Shown one piece after another: positions 35,047 through 42,997 of a stretch of DNA of 64,000 nucleotides (positions are counted from its first letter, which is position 1; each line of letters begins with the position of its first letter). The position numbers and the translations under genes were made by a program. Location: assembly GCF_000813125.1 (NCBI RefSeq), contig NZ_BASE01000083.1, positions 1 to 64,000 of the forward strand, written 5' to 3'. This stretch comes from Mesobacillus selenatarsenatis SF-1 (GTDB lineage Bacteria; Bacillota; Bacilli; Bacillales; Cytobacillaceae). The notes beneath the pieces were generated by a model. That model ran no database searches. It was not told the DNA's origin and saw only the letters and a program-made list of their open reading frames with translations.

Positions 35047-35712
35047 TTAGTCAACCAAACGGATGACCTGGTCAACGCCATCAAGGGCAGTTAACTCGGC
35101 ATAAACTCCGTTTTCGATTTTGTGATCCATTTCGATAACCATAACTGCTGTGTCTCCCTTATCTTTTCGGGAGACTTCCATATGGCCGATGTTAATTTGA
35201 TATTTTGATAAAACAGATGTTACGGCTGAAATCAGCCCGAATCGGTCATGATGGACGACCAGTATCGCTGGGTTAGCGCCAGAGAGCTTCAATTTGAACG
35301 AATTGATTTCCGTAATCTCGACCGTTCCGCCGCCGATGGAAATTCCGACGATCTCAAGCTCCTTGCCTTGCCCATCATATAAATTTATTTTTACAGTGTT
35401 CGGATGCTCCATAACAGCATCTTCCGTGATAAATTCAACTTCAATGCCTGATTCCTCTGCAATTTTCAAAGCATTGGGAATCCGTTCATCAAATGTATCA
35501 AAGTCCATGATTCCGGCTACAAGTGCCAAATCGGTTCCATGTCCTTTATATGTTTTTGCAAAAGAGCCGTACAGCGAGATGACGGCCCTTGTCGGCTGCT
35601 TCTCGAATAAAGTGCGCGCCACGCGGCCAATCCTTGCAGCGCCCGCTGTATGCGAACTCGATGGCCCGATCATCACCGGACCTATAATATCAAATGCAGA
35701 ACGATATTTCAT
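35047..35712 (-). CDS. sdaAB: L-serine dehydratase beta subunit
   Basis: 221 residues. An N-terminal serine-dehydratase beta domain (SAFDIIGPVMIGPSSSHTAGAARIG) is followed by a C-terminal ACT domain (AILVVHHDRFGLISAVTSVLSKYQINIG), typical of the two-subunit Bacillus enzyme, where it may sense serine. It is the first gene of the sdaAB-sdaAA operon. Confidence 0.96.
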   Translation of the reverse strand: MKYRSAFDIIGPVMIGPSSSHTAGAARIGRVARTLFEKQPTRAVISLYGSFAKTYKGHGTDLALVAGIMDFDTFDERIPNALKIAEESGIEVEFITEDAVMEHPNTVKINLYDGQGKELEIVGISIGGGTVEITEINSFKLKLSGANPAILVVHHDRFGLISAVTSVLSKYQINIGHMEVSRKDKGDTAVMVIEMDHKIENGVYAELTALDGVDQVIRLVD

Positions 35713-35839
35713 GGTGCACTGCTCCTTTTACCATTCTATTGAAAGCGATTTCATATATAAACATTTTTAAAGAGTCCTAACCATAGTTATCTTACCACAT
35801 TATATATATAGTTTAATCATAATTTATTGGGAATTTAAA

Positions 35840-35865
35840 AACCATCCCGGTCTATCAGGATGGTT
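35840..35865 (-). terminator. Terminator of the GGDEF gene
   Basis: Eight-bp stem AACCATCC/GGATGGTT. Left flank TTTAAAA gives the minus-strand U tail. It overlaps the stop region of the gene at 35855. Confidence 0.82.
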
Positions 35866-36898
35866 CATGTACGCTGACCTTATTCCTGCCACCGTTTTTC
35901 GATACATACAATGCTTCATCCGCACGGTTCAGCAATGAGTCAATGTTATCGCCAGACTGGTAATCAGTGACCCCAAAGCTCGCCGTCAAACTGCCAGCTC
36001 CTTTGAAGCAATGATTCTCGACCATCTTTCGAAAGTGCTCTGCTTTTTCATAGACCTGTCCACCGGTACTATCCGTAATCAGGATGAATTCCTCTCCGCC
36101 CCAGCGGCCGAAATCGTCTCCGTCTGATAGATTTCCAGAGACGATCGCGGACAGCTCCTTCAAAACACAGTCACCGATTTTATGGCCAAAGTCATCGTTA
36201 ACCTTTTTAAAATGGTCGATATCGAAAAAGATAATTGAAAACGATTTCCCTTCTTCTTCCGCAGCCTCGAGCTTTTCCTCGAGCCAGACATCAATCTGGT
36301 GCCGGTTGGCAACGCGGGTAAGGGAATCAATATAGGCGTACTTTTTAAAAATATCTCTCTCTGTAAAAGCACGGAACATATTTTGAGCATAAAAGAGTAC
36401 GAGAATATAAACGATATTCGCTGCATGGAATTGTGTCAGGGAATCGATTGATTCTGGAGTCATTTGCCCGCTGTAGATTACAGCGATGGTCAGTGTGATC
36501 AAGAAGATGAAAATCGAAAAATACATCCCTCTTCTTGTGCCCAGCACCAGAAAGAAAAACATGATGATCAACGGCATCCAGACGATGAAATCCCCGAGCG
36601 AACCCCCGGTTGTCGCCAGATCGTTGTGGACAACATCAAACAAAGTTGAGACATGATATATGCTGACTAATAATAGATTTGAGTACTCACCAAACCGGAT
36701 TCCCCGATTTAAGAATGCCAGAACCCAGCTGACAGAAAACCAGAAAATGAGTGTGGTATTTATGACTGTATCAAACTGACTCTGATTGTTTAGGAAGCTG
36801 TTGATGACGAGTGCAACCGTGATGATTGGCAGTAACCACATATACACGCTTCTTTTCAGCTCAGCGATTGTATCGAATTTATCGAACATCTTTCCCAC
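35855..36898 (-). CDS. Membrane diguanylate cyclase (GGDEF domain)
   Basis: 347 residues. Six hydrophobic segments at about 15-175 are followed by a GGDEF domain at 185-345 with DIDHFKKVNDDFGHKIGD and the intact GGEEF active site. The position of the inhibitory RxxD site reads SDGD, so product inhibition is probably absent. It makes cyclic di-GMP, and is a plausible functional counterpart of the HD-GYP protein at 14638. Monocistronic. Confidence 0.93.
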   Translation of the reverse strand: MGKMFDKFDTIAELKRSVYMWLLPIITVALVINSFLNNQSQFDTVINTTLIFWFSVSWVLAFLNRGIRFGEYSNLLLVSIYHVSTLFDVVHNDLATTGGSLGDFIVWMPLIIMFFFLVLGTRRGMYFSIFIFLITLTIAVIYSGQMTPESIDSLTQFHAANIVYILVLFYAQNMFRAFTERDIFKKYAYIDSLTRVANRHQIDVWLEEKLEAAEEEGKSFSIIFFDIDHFKKVNDDFGHKIGDCVLKELSAIVSGNLSDGDDFGRWGGEEFILITDSTGGQVYEKAEHFRKMVENHCFKGAGSLTASFGVTDYQSGDNIDSLLNRADEALYVSKNGGRNKVSVHEPS

Positions 36899-37119
36899 CT
36901 CCCCGGCGATCCCGCCTCAGGTGTCAGAGTGATCCATTCCTGCACCCAACCCAATTTGGCCGTCTATCGCTCAATCTATCTTAATTTTTTCTCTAAAGTA
37001 ACTATTTTGAAACTGAGGTAAATCTGTCTAGAATTGGACATCCACTGTAAAAAAACAGCTGTGCATCCTCTACTTCCATTTTACTAGAAAACTCTATTTT
37101 AGTATATTTCTAAATGCAA

Positions 37120-37159
37120 AAGAAGAAGCGAAAGTCCCGGAAATGAACTGCTTCTTCTT
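37120..37159 (-). terminator. Terminator of the ECF sigma factor operon
   Basis: Ten-bp stem AAGAAGAAGC/GCTTCTTCTT with inner CCGG-containing loop of 20 nt. On the minus strand the 3' arm runs into TTTTGC. It lies 33 bp after the stop at 37193. Confidence 0.7.
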
Positions 37160-37192
37160 AAATTCACAATATATTTTTTTGAAAGAGGTTTT

Positions 37193-38188
37193 CTACTCCT
37201 CAGACCAGTTCCAGTAAGTCATTTCCCCAAGGTTGGCACCCTGGATTTGTTCGTTTTCCTTTAGCTTCAACAATTCCTTCACCGGACCGGTCACGACCGC
37301 GCCGTAGACCTGGAACCCTTCTTTCATAAGATAGTTGTATCGCTCCTCAAGGTGGGAAAGGCCCAGGAAATTCTCCCGGTAGCTGGTTGATTCGTTATCC
37401 AGCAGGTTTTTCATTTGTTGTAACATTAATTTCTTATTTAGCTCACTGAATTTCTCTTCGAGGGAATACTTACTCTGCGAATTGTAGTCATCCCCTGCTT
37501 CACGTCCGCCTGTGAAACCAATTGAATCCACCGACAATGTATTTCCGCTGCCACCCCAACCTGTTTCAAACTCTTTCATCTCGCCAGCATACAGAGGCAT
37601 CCATAGAACATCAAGGTCGTATGGCTTCAAAAATCCCAGCATTTCCTCAGGTGTCATATACGATTTCGTCGAGAAGGAAAGCTCGGCAACCGTGCCTTCG
37701 TGGACTTTCTCGAGTTTCGTCCAGACCGCCGGATCCTCATTTGCTTCAAGCTTGGTCCCGGTCTTCGGATGTTCTGGCAGGTAAAAGGTGTATTCTTGCT
37801 CGTTTTTAGGTTTTAGATAATCCGTCTGATTCGTTGAATACATTGGAGCCAACCGTTTGGCTAACTGTTTTGTGCCTATAAGTTCCGTCTCTTTCCCTAT
37901 CATTTTATAAACAGGATAGGAAATTTTTTGCGTAAAGAAAGGTGTGATCTCGGCTGAGTCGATGCTGCCGAAGTCCTCCTGCATATTCGGCTGCGACCAA
38001 TCCATCGCCACCCGGCTGTAAAAAATATGCTTTTTATCAAGGCCGAGAGAGTGATAGCTGATTGATATAACCAGCATATACAGCCAGAAGAAAAACAGCG
38101 TGGCTGCTATAATCCTGATTATCTTCACTGTCAACGTGAATCGATATTTTAAAAGGATTTTCTTTTCCTTATCCTTAGTCCATTCCAT
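37193..38188 (-). CDS. Sigma factor regulator (anti-sigma-like membrane protein)
   Basis: About 331 residues; ATG 38188 has GGAAGG nine bases upstream, and ATG 38194 is an alternative. A short basic cytoplasmic part, one membrane span at about 25-45 and a large outer domain match the 'sigma factor regulator' N- and C-terminal families of Bacillus. It overlaps the sigma factor gene, so the two are coupled. It is expected to hold the sigma factor inactive until an envelope signal arrives. Confidence 0.85.
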   Translation of the reverse strand: MEWTKDKEKKILLKYRFTLTVKIIRIIAATLFFFWLYMLVISISYHSLGLDKKHIFYSRVAMDWSQPNMQEDFGSIDSAEITPFFTQKISYPVYKMIGKETELIGTKQLAKRLAPMYSTNQTDYLKPKNEQEYTFYLPEHPKTGTKLEANEDPAVWTKLEKVHEGTVAELSFSTKSYMTPEEMLGFLKPYDLDVLWMPLYAGEMKEFETGWGGSGNTLSVDSIGFTGGREAGDDYNSQSKYSLEEKFSELNKKLMLQQMKNLLDNESTSYRENFLGLSHLEERYNYLMKEGFQVYGAVVTGPVKELLKLKENEQIQGANLGEMTYWNWSEE

Positions 38189-38720
38189 GTTCATCGTCCT
38201 TCCATCCTTGTTTTTCTGCTATTTGCGCCAGCCTTTTGCGTGCACGGTGAAGCGCCACCTTCACCTGATTTTCCGACAGCTCAAGCGCTTCCTGAATTTC
38301 TTGATAGCTGAACATCTCGACCTCGCGCAAATACAGGATCGACCGGTACTGTTCCGGCAAATAGGTCATTAGCTGCTGCAGGTCATCAGAGGTCTCTGCC
38401 TGGATGGCTTCGTCCTCCGGCAAACCATAAGGACTCGCCATCTCATCCTTCGAGAACAAGTAATCCGCAAACGGCACCCACCTCCTACGCTGACGTCTCC
38501 GCCATTCGTCCAGATACGCATTGCGGGCCACCTTGAATAGCCAGGCCCTCACATCCTCATTCTGGTAAAAAGAAAGCGAAATCGTCGCACGGACAAATGT
38601 TTCCTGCACCAAATCCTCGGCCAACTGATGCGACCCCGAAAGCTTCAGCAGAAAATAATAAAGGGGCTTCGTGTACCTTCTATATAAATTGTCGAGTTCA
38701 TTCCTTCTGCCGTCATTCAT
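38175..38720 (-). CDS. ECF RNA polymerase sigma factor
   Basis: 181 residues from ATG 38720 with GGGGCAG upstream; the frame opens five codons earlier. Region 2 is ELDNLYRRYTKPLYYFLLKLSGSHQLAEDLVQETFVRA split over 10-45, with WLFKVARNAYLDEWRRRQRRR as 2.3/2.4; region 4 is QYRSILYLREVEMFSYQEIQEALELSENQVKVALHRARKRL in two parts. It resembles the SigM/SigV/YlaC-size group. A promoter of ECF type precedes it, suggesting autoregulation. Confidence 0.93.
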   Translation of the reverse strand: MNDGRRNELDNLYRRYTKPLYYFLLKLSGSHQLAEDLVQETFVRATISLSFYQNEDVRAWLFKVARNAYLDEWRRRQRRRWVPFADYLFSKDEMASPYGLPEDEAIQAETSDDLQQLMTYLPEQYRSILYLREVEMFSYQEIQEALELSENQVKVALHRARKRLAQIAEKQGWKDDEHGMD

Positions 38721-38755
38721 ACTACTGCCCCTCATTTTTAAAATCTCATAACTAA

Positions 38756-38781
38756 AACGATGAACTATGTAGAATGTTACA
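38756..38781 (-). promoter_or_regulatory. ECF-type autoregulatory promoter
   Basis: On the minus strand TGTAAC, 16 bp and CGTT resemble the extracytoplasmic-function pattern TGAAAC-N16-CGT. It lies about 35-60 bp upstream of the sigma factor start. Confidence 0.6.
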
Positions 38782-38880
38782 CTCTATATGAAAAGTTTTG
38801 TTAAAAAGTTTCAAAAACACTATTTTCACGTTGAATGCCTTGGCTTTCTTTTTTCGAAGTATGGTACATTATATGAAGAA

Positions 38881-38995
38881 AAGCGCAAGCGGCTTGGTCA
38901 GCCCCGACAAGCGCTGGAGGGCCGACCGGTGAAGTCGTTCTTTGACTTCAATGGGCGGACCGAAGCGTCTCGAGGGGCTAGGCGCTGGAGCTGGA
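38881..38995. repeat. GC-rich structured intergenic element
   Basis: A 115-bp GC-rich island in AT-rich surroundings. It has AGCCCC (38900-38905) able to pair with GGGGCT (38974-38979), a GAAGTC/GACTTC hairpin (38931-38949), and a direct repeat GCGCTGGAG at 38911 and 38982. From memory, sequences of this kind recur in intergenic regions of many Bacillaceae. Reading frames across it are not convincing. It may be a mobile small repeat or a structured RNA. Confidence 0.65.
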
Positions 38996-39061
38996 CATTT
39001 CTCGAAGTGCATTTTATACTTATCTTATTTTTGAACGAACTAAAGGAAGGGAGTTTTTTCA

Positions 39062-39406
39062 ATGACTGAACAAAACAATGCATTGCCGCCAAAAACGTGT
39101 GAAATTGAGCGTCTGATCACAATGGAAGACGACATCAATAAAGTGTTAGAAGGCAAGAAAACAGCGACTCGCCGTAACGGCCGCTATGCCGATGTAGGCG
39201 AGGTCATGGAGTTAAAAGGAAAGAAATTCGTCGTGGACAATGTTTATTCCCAATCTCTTGGAGAATTGACAGATGCAGATGCTCAGCGCGAGGGCTTTGA
39301 AAATGTCGAGGAGTACAAGCAGTCGATTTTATCATACCACCCAGGAATGCCATGGCTTCCACAGATGAGAGTCTGGGTGCACGAATTCAGTCCTGTTGTA
39401 GAATAA
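39062..39406 (+). CDS. ASCH domain protein
   Basis: 114 residues, ATG 39062 behind AAGGAAGGGAG. The fold pattern ITMEDDINKVLEGKKTATRRNGRYADVGE, then FVVDNVYSQSLGELTDADAQREGF, fits ASCH (PUA-like) domains that bind RNA or modified nucleosides. No catalytic assignment can be made. It probably forms an operon with the membrane protein 3 bp downstream. Confidence 0.85.
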   Translation: MTEQNNALPPKTCEIERLITMEDDINKVLEGKKTATRRNGRYADVGEVMELKGKKFVVDNVYSQSLGELTDADAQREGFENVEEYKQSILSYHPGMPWLPQMRVWVHEFSPVVE

Positions 39407-39409
39407 AAA

Positions 39410-39850
39410 ATGGACTTAGCTTATCGAGCCATTATTTATCTTCACGTTGCAAGCGTGATTGCATCAATTGGGCCTTTCTTCATTTTAATGCCCATTGTAA
39501 AAAAACTGCCTGATGCTGTGGGGAAAGAATTGGAGGCTCACTTGGCCCTGCTGAAGTCAGTCGTGCGGCTGTCAAAGCATGCCGGCCATGTGCTGATTGG
39601 AACTGGAGTGCTGCTCGTCATCCTCGGCCCATGGACATGGAAAACGCCGTGGATTGTCGGGACTTTGGCGCTGCTATTTGCCTCCCTCTTTTTCCTCGCA
39701 AGGGCATTCTCGCCGACACTCCGGAAGTTTGCCGAAGAAGGCGCGGATAAAATAGAACTCTCCGCAAAATTGAAGCGCACCATCTGGACGTACATCATCT
39801 TATTGATGTCGATGCTCTGGTTCATGGTCGTGAAACCGAATTTGTGGTGA
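39410..39850 (+). CDS. Small four-span membrane protein
   Basis: 146 residues with four hydrophobic segments and conserved-looking histidines in YLHVASVIAS and SKHAGHVLIG, recalling DUF2269/CopD-like proteins that may bind haem or metal. It starts 3 bp after the ASCH gene stop and is followed by a terminator. Function unknown. Confidence 0.75.
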   Translation: MDLAYRAIIYLHVASVIASIGPFFILMPIVKKLPDAVGKELEAHLALLKSVVRLSKHAGHVLIGTGVLLVILGPWTWKTPWIVGTLALLFASLFFLARAFSPTLRKFAEEGADKIELSAKLKRTIWTYIILLMSMLWFMVVKPNLW

Positions 39851-39859
39851 GGAAGTTGA

Positions 39860-39888
39860 AGCCCGGGCGGTATTGCCCGGGCTTTTTT
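39860..39888 (+). terminator. Terminator after the ASCH operon
   Basis: Perfect 9-bp stem AGCCCGGGC/GCCCGGGCT followed by TTTTTT. Confidence 0.93.
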
Positions 39889-39903
39889 AGTGGAATGACT
39901 GAC

Positions 39904-40046
39904 TTGGTCGAAATAATTGAAAATGTGGTCGAATTATTTCAAAATGTAGTCGAATTAATTTGAAATGTGGTCGAAATATCGAGAAATTTGGTCGAATTAT
40001 TTTATTTTTCGCCAATAAAATTTAAAAGCTGGTCGATATAATCAAA
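39904..40046. repeat. Phased array of ~21-bp words, second locus
   Basis: The GGTC of each ATGTGGTCGA-type word starts at 39906, 39927, 39948 (AGTC), 39969, 39990 and 40031. The first four intervals are exactly 21, and the last is 41 with one TTCGCCAATAAAA word (about 40009) filling the gap. It therefore has the same grammar as the array at 5853-6005, between another pair of convergent genes. Confidence 0.82.
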
Positions 40047-40085
40047 TTTCCCCTAAATCATTTCCACTTCTGTGCGAAGACCTTC

Positions 40086-40664
40086 TTATTTTACCTGGAT
40101 ACACTCGTTTAATAGAGATTCAGTATCCATTACCACCGCAAATTCCTCATTCAGGTTTGCCATAGTCATGGCATGGATCAATTCTGCTTCGTAGACTTCT
40201 CCATTTATCCCTTTCCGGTCAAATGTTGCTGTCGCATCGGAAATAAGGATCGGATTAAACCCGTAATTGCCAGCCATTCGTGTTGTCGTTTCAACACAGT
40301 GGTTCGTCGTCAATCCCGTAATGACAATATGCTCACTCTTCATATCCACGAGGATTTGATGCAAATCAGTCCCGATGAAAGCACTGTTCACAGATTTGGT
40401 GATTACAATTTCCTTCTCTAGCGGCTGGATAAAGTCCATGAATTCAATGTCTTCTTTCTTTTCACAAAAAAAGAAGGAATTCTTATTTTCAGAGATATGC
40501 TGCACGAAGATAATCGGCCGCCCCATTTTCCGCCAATGACGGATCAGTTTATCAATGTTTCCTTCCGCATTCGGGTTGTTCCTGTTCCCCCAGGCCGGGT
40601 TAAAAAAAGCCTTCTGTACATCAATCACAATCAGCGGATCATTTTTCGTTAATCTCATATCCAT
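40086..40664 (-). CDS. Isochorismatase family cysteine hydrolase
   Basis: 192 residues with the family triad: Asp in IVIDVQKAFF (about 15), Lys in ITKSVNSAF (about 90) and Cys in GLTTNHCVETTTRMA (about 123). Members hydrolyse isochorismate, nicotinamide or other amides. No pathway context is present, so the substrate is open. ATG 40658 may be the true start because AAGGGG is better spaced from it. Monocistronic. Confidence 0.9.
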   Translation of the reverse strand: MDMRLTKNDPLIVIDVQKAFFNPAWGNRNNPNAEGNIDKLIRHWRKMGRPIIFVQHISENKNSFFFCEKKEDIEFMDFIQPLEKEIVITKSVNSAFIGTDLHQILVDMKSEHIVITGLTTNHCVETTTRMAGNYGFNPILISDATATFDRKGINGEVYEAELIHAMTMANLNEEFAVVMDTESLLNECIQVK

Positions 40665-40897
40665 CAGCCCCTTATCATTTATAAGGTAATTTTAATGAGA
40701 AAAGGATATAATTTACATAAAGTTTCTTCGTTATTTCTAATCATTTCCTTTAAAATTTACTGCATTTCAGACGACTTTCCTAAAAAATTAATATCAGTTA
40801 TTTAATCGGCTGAATATACGAGCTGATAATCTTAGAAACAATGAGAGAAGGACAACGAGGAAGTTTCATCCTTTAAAATTATGAGCGGGGTGTCAGT

Positions 40898-41320
40898 ATG
40901 GACCAGGTGGATAAAAATATTCTTCACCATCTTCAGGAAGACGGCAGGATTTCGATGACTGAACTTGGCAGGCGAGTGGGGTTATCCGTCCCAGCGGTGA
41001 AGGAGCGAGTAAAACGACTCGAGGAAAATGGAACGATTCTTGGATATCGTGCTATTCTCAATCCCAAAAAAGTGGACAAGCAAGTACTGGCTTTTATTCT
41101 GTTCGATTCGAAGCGGTGCAAGGAGTTCCGTGAATTCTGCATTCAGCATCCAATGGTCGTCGAATGCCACAGGCTAGCTGGGCAATATAGTTATCTAGTA
41201 AAAATCCTTGCAGATTCAGTGGAAAACCTAGAGGAGTTCATCGATGAATCAATGGCATATGGACATCCATCGACTTTAATCAATCTATCTTCACCGGTGG
41301 AATTCAAACATATTATCTAA
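40898..41320 (+). CDS. Lrp/AsnC family transcriptional regulator
   Basis: 140 residues. The N-terminal HTH is VDKNILHHLQEDGRISMTEL with GRRVGLSVPAVKERVKRLEE. The C-terminal RAM ligand domain starts near residue 60 (ILGYRAILNPKKVDKQVLAF). Such regulators bind amino acids. It is transcribed away from the isochorismatase gene and has its own terminator; targets are unknown. Confidence 0.92.
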   Translation: MDQVDKNILHHLQEDGRISMTELGRRVGLSVPAVKERVKRLEENGTILGYRAILNPKKVDKQVLAFILFDSKRCKEFREFCIQHPMVVECHRLAGQYSYLVKILADSVENLEEFIDESMAYGHPSTLINLSSPVEFKHII

Positions 41321-41324
41321 AAAT

Positions 41325-41353
41325 AAGGCTGCCTATTTATTAAGGGCAGCCTT
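41325..41353. terminator. Terminator between convergent genes
   Basis: Nine-bp stem AAGGCTGCC/GGCAGCCTT with loop TATTTATTAAG. It follows the Lrp gene and overlaps the end region of the SRPBCC gene. Confidence 0.85.
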
Positions 41354-41357
41354 CTAA

Positions 41358-41819
41358 TCATTTCTCCGCTTCCTTCAGCGATTCACTTTCCACTGTATCC
41401 ATAAAATCGGTGACGACTTTTTTGTTATTCTTTTCCCCGCCCAATTTCAGCAATGTCTTGCCCAGGAAGTTAAGCCCAGTGTTCTGTCCTTGATAAATGA
41501 ACCTGGTTTCATTCTCCCCGACCTTGACCAGCGTGAACGCCGCTTCGACCTGAAATGCCTTGGCTAGGGTAAAACCGATTTTGTTGTGTTTTTTATCAGA
41601 AGTGTTTTCGTACTCCAGGTCTTCCACGATATAGGTTTCGATTCGCTTGCCTTCTTTATATTTCTGCTCGTATTTCGTGCCGACGACTCCTTCTTTCTTT
41701 TCGATTACCTTGTTCTCTACCACGTTCGGCATGATTCTCTGGATGTTCTCCAGCTCAAATAATGTCCAGATTGTCTCGATATTGACCGGAATAACTCGCT
41801 CTTCGTGCCACTTAATCAT
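41358..41819 (-). CDS. SRPBCC (START-like) domain protein
   Basis: 153 residues from ATG 41819, which overlaps the MerR stop by 8 bp; the frame opens 16 codons earlier inside the MerR gene. The opening IKWHEERVIPVNIETIWTLF and later GVVGTKYEQKYKEG fit the polyketide-cyclase/SRPBCC fold, which binds hydrophobic ligands. It is coupled to the MerR regulator, which probably controls it. Confidence 0.85.
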   Translation of the reverse strand: MIKWHEERVIPVNIETIWTLFELENIQRIMPNVVENKVIEKKEGVVGTKYEQKYKEGKRIETYIVEDLEYENTSDKKHNKIGFTLAKAFQVEAAFTLVKVGENETRFIYQGQNTGLNFLGKTLLKLGGEKNNKKVVTDFMDTVESESLKEAEK

Positions 41820-42162
41820 CTTCTTTACCCTCCATCCCAAATTCGAAGAAATCATCCATTTCTTCAATGAGGTTATTCAGTTCCTGTACCTGATTCACAA
41901 GTCCCTGTCTCTTTTTCAATAATATTTGTTCGAGATTTTCAAACGATTCATCGTTCACCACGGTCAGCATTTCCTGGATGGTAAAATTGAACCGTCTCAG
42001 ATGCACCAATAACAGCGCAACCAAATAGGAACCATTGTCATAATAGCGGTACTTATTATTCGGGTCGATGAATACAGGCTCGAGCAGCTTGATCTCCGCA
42101 TAATACCTGAGCGTCTCCTTGCTGAGCCCCGTCATTTTGGAAAATTCGCTTACCTTGTACAT
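41812..42162 (-). CDS. MerR family transcriptional regulator
   Basis: 116 residues. The N-terminal HTH is YKVSEFSKMTGLSKETLRYYAEIKLLEP. A C-terminal coiled coil (LLKKRQGLVNQVQELNNLIEEM) follows. No metal-binding cysteines are present, so it is unlikely to be part of the arsenic system despite lying next to it. It is first in a two-gene unit with the SRPBCC gene. Confidence 0.9.
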   Translation of the reverse strand: MYKVSEFSKMTGLSKETLRYYAEIKLLEPVFIDPNNKYRYYDNGSYLVALLLVHLRRFNFTIQEMLTVVNDESFENLEQILLKKRQGLVNQVQELNNLIEEMDDFFEFGMEGKEDD

Positions 42163-42222
42163 TTCGGCCCCCTTATAAAAACATCTTAAACTATGTAGCG
42201 CACCACAAGGTCAAATAGTTTA

Positions 42223-42256
42223 TAAAAAAAGCCGGTGCATGAGTTCATACACCGGC
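42223..42256 (-). terminator. Terminator of the arsRBCDA operon
   Basis: Stem GCCGGTG/CACCGGC with inner ATGAGTTCAT. The A run at 42223-42230 gives the minus-strand U tail. It lies 9 bp after the stop of the HesB-like gene and marks the operon end. Confidence 0.9.
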
Positions 42257-42264
42257 TCTGTCTT

Positions 42265-42542
42265 CTAACAGCAATCTCTTTCATTCCCAGATAAAACGAA
42301 TCCGTTCGCATTCGCATCAAAATCGAGCGTCGATTCCTTTGCTTCGATTTCGATCGATGGGTCGATTGCTACTCTGATTCCATTTGATTCAATAACTTCA
42401 TCATCTGATTCCGGCTCATCCAGAGCCAGGCCTAATTTGGGGCTACCTCAACTGATGCCGGCAAAAAAACACGAATGCCGGTTGCATTTTGCTCCTGCAG
42501 CAGCTGCTTTAGGCTGTCACGAGCTTGATCGGTAATTTTCAA
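42265..42542 (-). CDS. HesB/IscA-like protein with in-frame TGA (putative selenocysteine) and a T7 frameshift
   Basis: TTG 42542 with GGAGG eight bases upstream opens MKITDQARDSLKQLLQEQNA and then GIRVF. At a seven-T run (42463-42469) a one-base slip or missing T is needed to continue as FAGIS-TGA-GSPKLGLALDEP, then VAIDPSIEIEA and a C-terminal FVLSGNERDCC. The TGA (42450-42448) replaces the usual Cys of the GISCG-type motif. Immediately downstream is a SECIS-like hairpin. HesB-like selenoproteins are known in bacteria. With the slip the product is about 92 residues, a normal size. It is last in the ars operon, 17 bp after the phosphatase gene. Confidence 0.7.
42411..42429 (-). promoter_or_regulatory. 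Putative bacterial SECIS element
   Basis: On the minus strand CTGGCTC-TGGAT-GAGCCGG forms a 7-bp stem (one G-U) with a 5-nt loop that has G at loop position 2. The loop begins 26 nt after the TGA, inside the known 16-37 nt window for bacterial SECIS hairpins. Confidence 0.65.
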
Positions 42543-42559
42543 AAATACTTCCTCCTATC

Positions 42560-42982
42560 CTAAGCGCCAGGGAATAATCTTCCGAGCGCAGCTTTCATTT
42601 CGGGATTCACATTGATGATGCTGCGAATTCCCTTTGATTTTGCTTCTGCTTCCTCAATGCTGTTGGCTTCGCCAAGTTTCAGCAATGTTCCAATCGCAAC
42701 GGTGCCTGTCCTGTTCTTCCCGCCAGAACAGTGGAAATAAACATTCTTGCCTGATTTGTATGCGTTGATTACCTCATCGATCGCCTGGTTGACAGACTCA
42801 TCCTGGTTCTCAGCATTGTCGACAATTGGTTGGTGCTTTCGATTATAATCATAATCGCCATCGGTGTTTTCTGCACGCAAATCATACACGACATCAATTT
42901 TTTCCTTCTTCAACAATTCAGGAATGGCGTCTGCTCCGCCAATGTAGATTCGCTTTGGTATTAGTTCCTGGTATACACTCAT
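42560..42982 (-). CDS. Protein tyrosine / dual-specificity phosphatase-like protein
   Basis: 140 residues with the CX5R signature in YFHCSGGKNRTGTVAIG (Cys near 84, Arg near 90) and an upstream VVYDLRAE loop with a possible general acid. It lies 15 bp after arsA in the ars operon. Such phosphatases occur in some Firmicute ars operons, but their role is not known to me. Possibilities include arsenate-ester or phosphotyrosine hydrolysis. It could also act as an arsenate reductase of the Acr2/Cdc25-like kind; that is speculation. Confidence 0.85.
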   Translation of the reverse strand: MSVYQELIPKRIYIGGADAIPELLKKEKIDVVYDLRAENTDGDYDYNRKHQPIVDNAENQDESVNQAIDEVINAYKSGKNVYFHCSGGKNRTGTVAIGTLLKLGEANSIEEAEAKSKGIRSIINVNPEMKAALGRLFPGA

Positions 42983-42997
42983 CTATGAAACCACCTT

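Noticed and set aside
38788-39092. Overlapping ORFs on both strands across the GC-rich element.
   Set aside because: They span a structured non-coding repeat and the sigma factor promoter; no ribosome site and no family resemblance.
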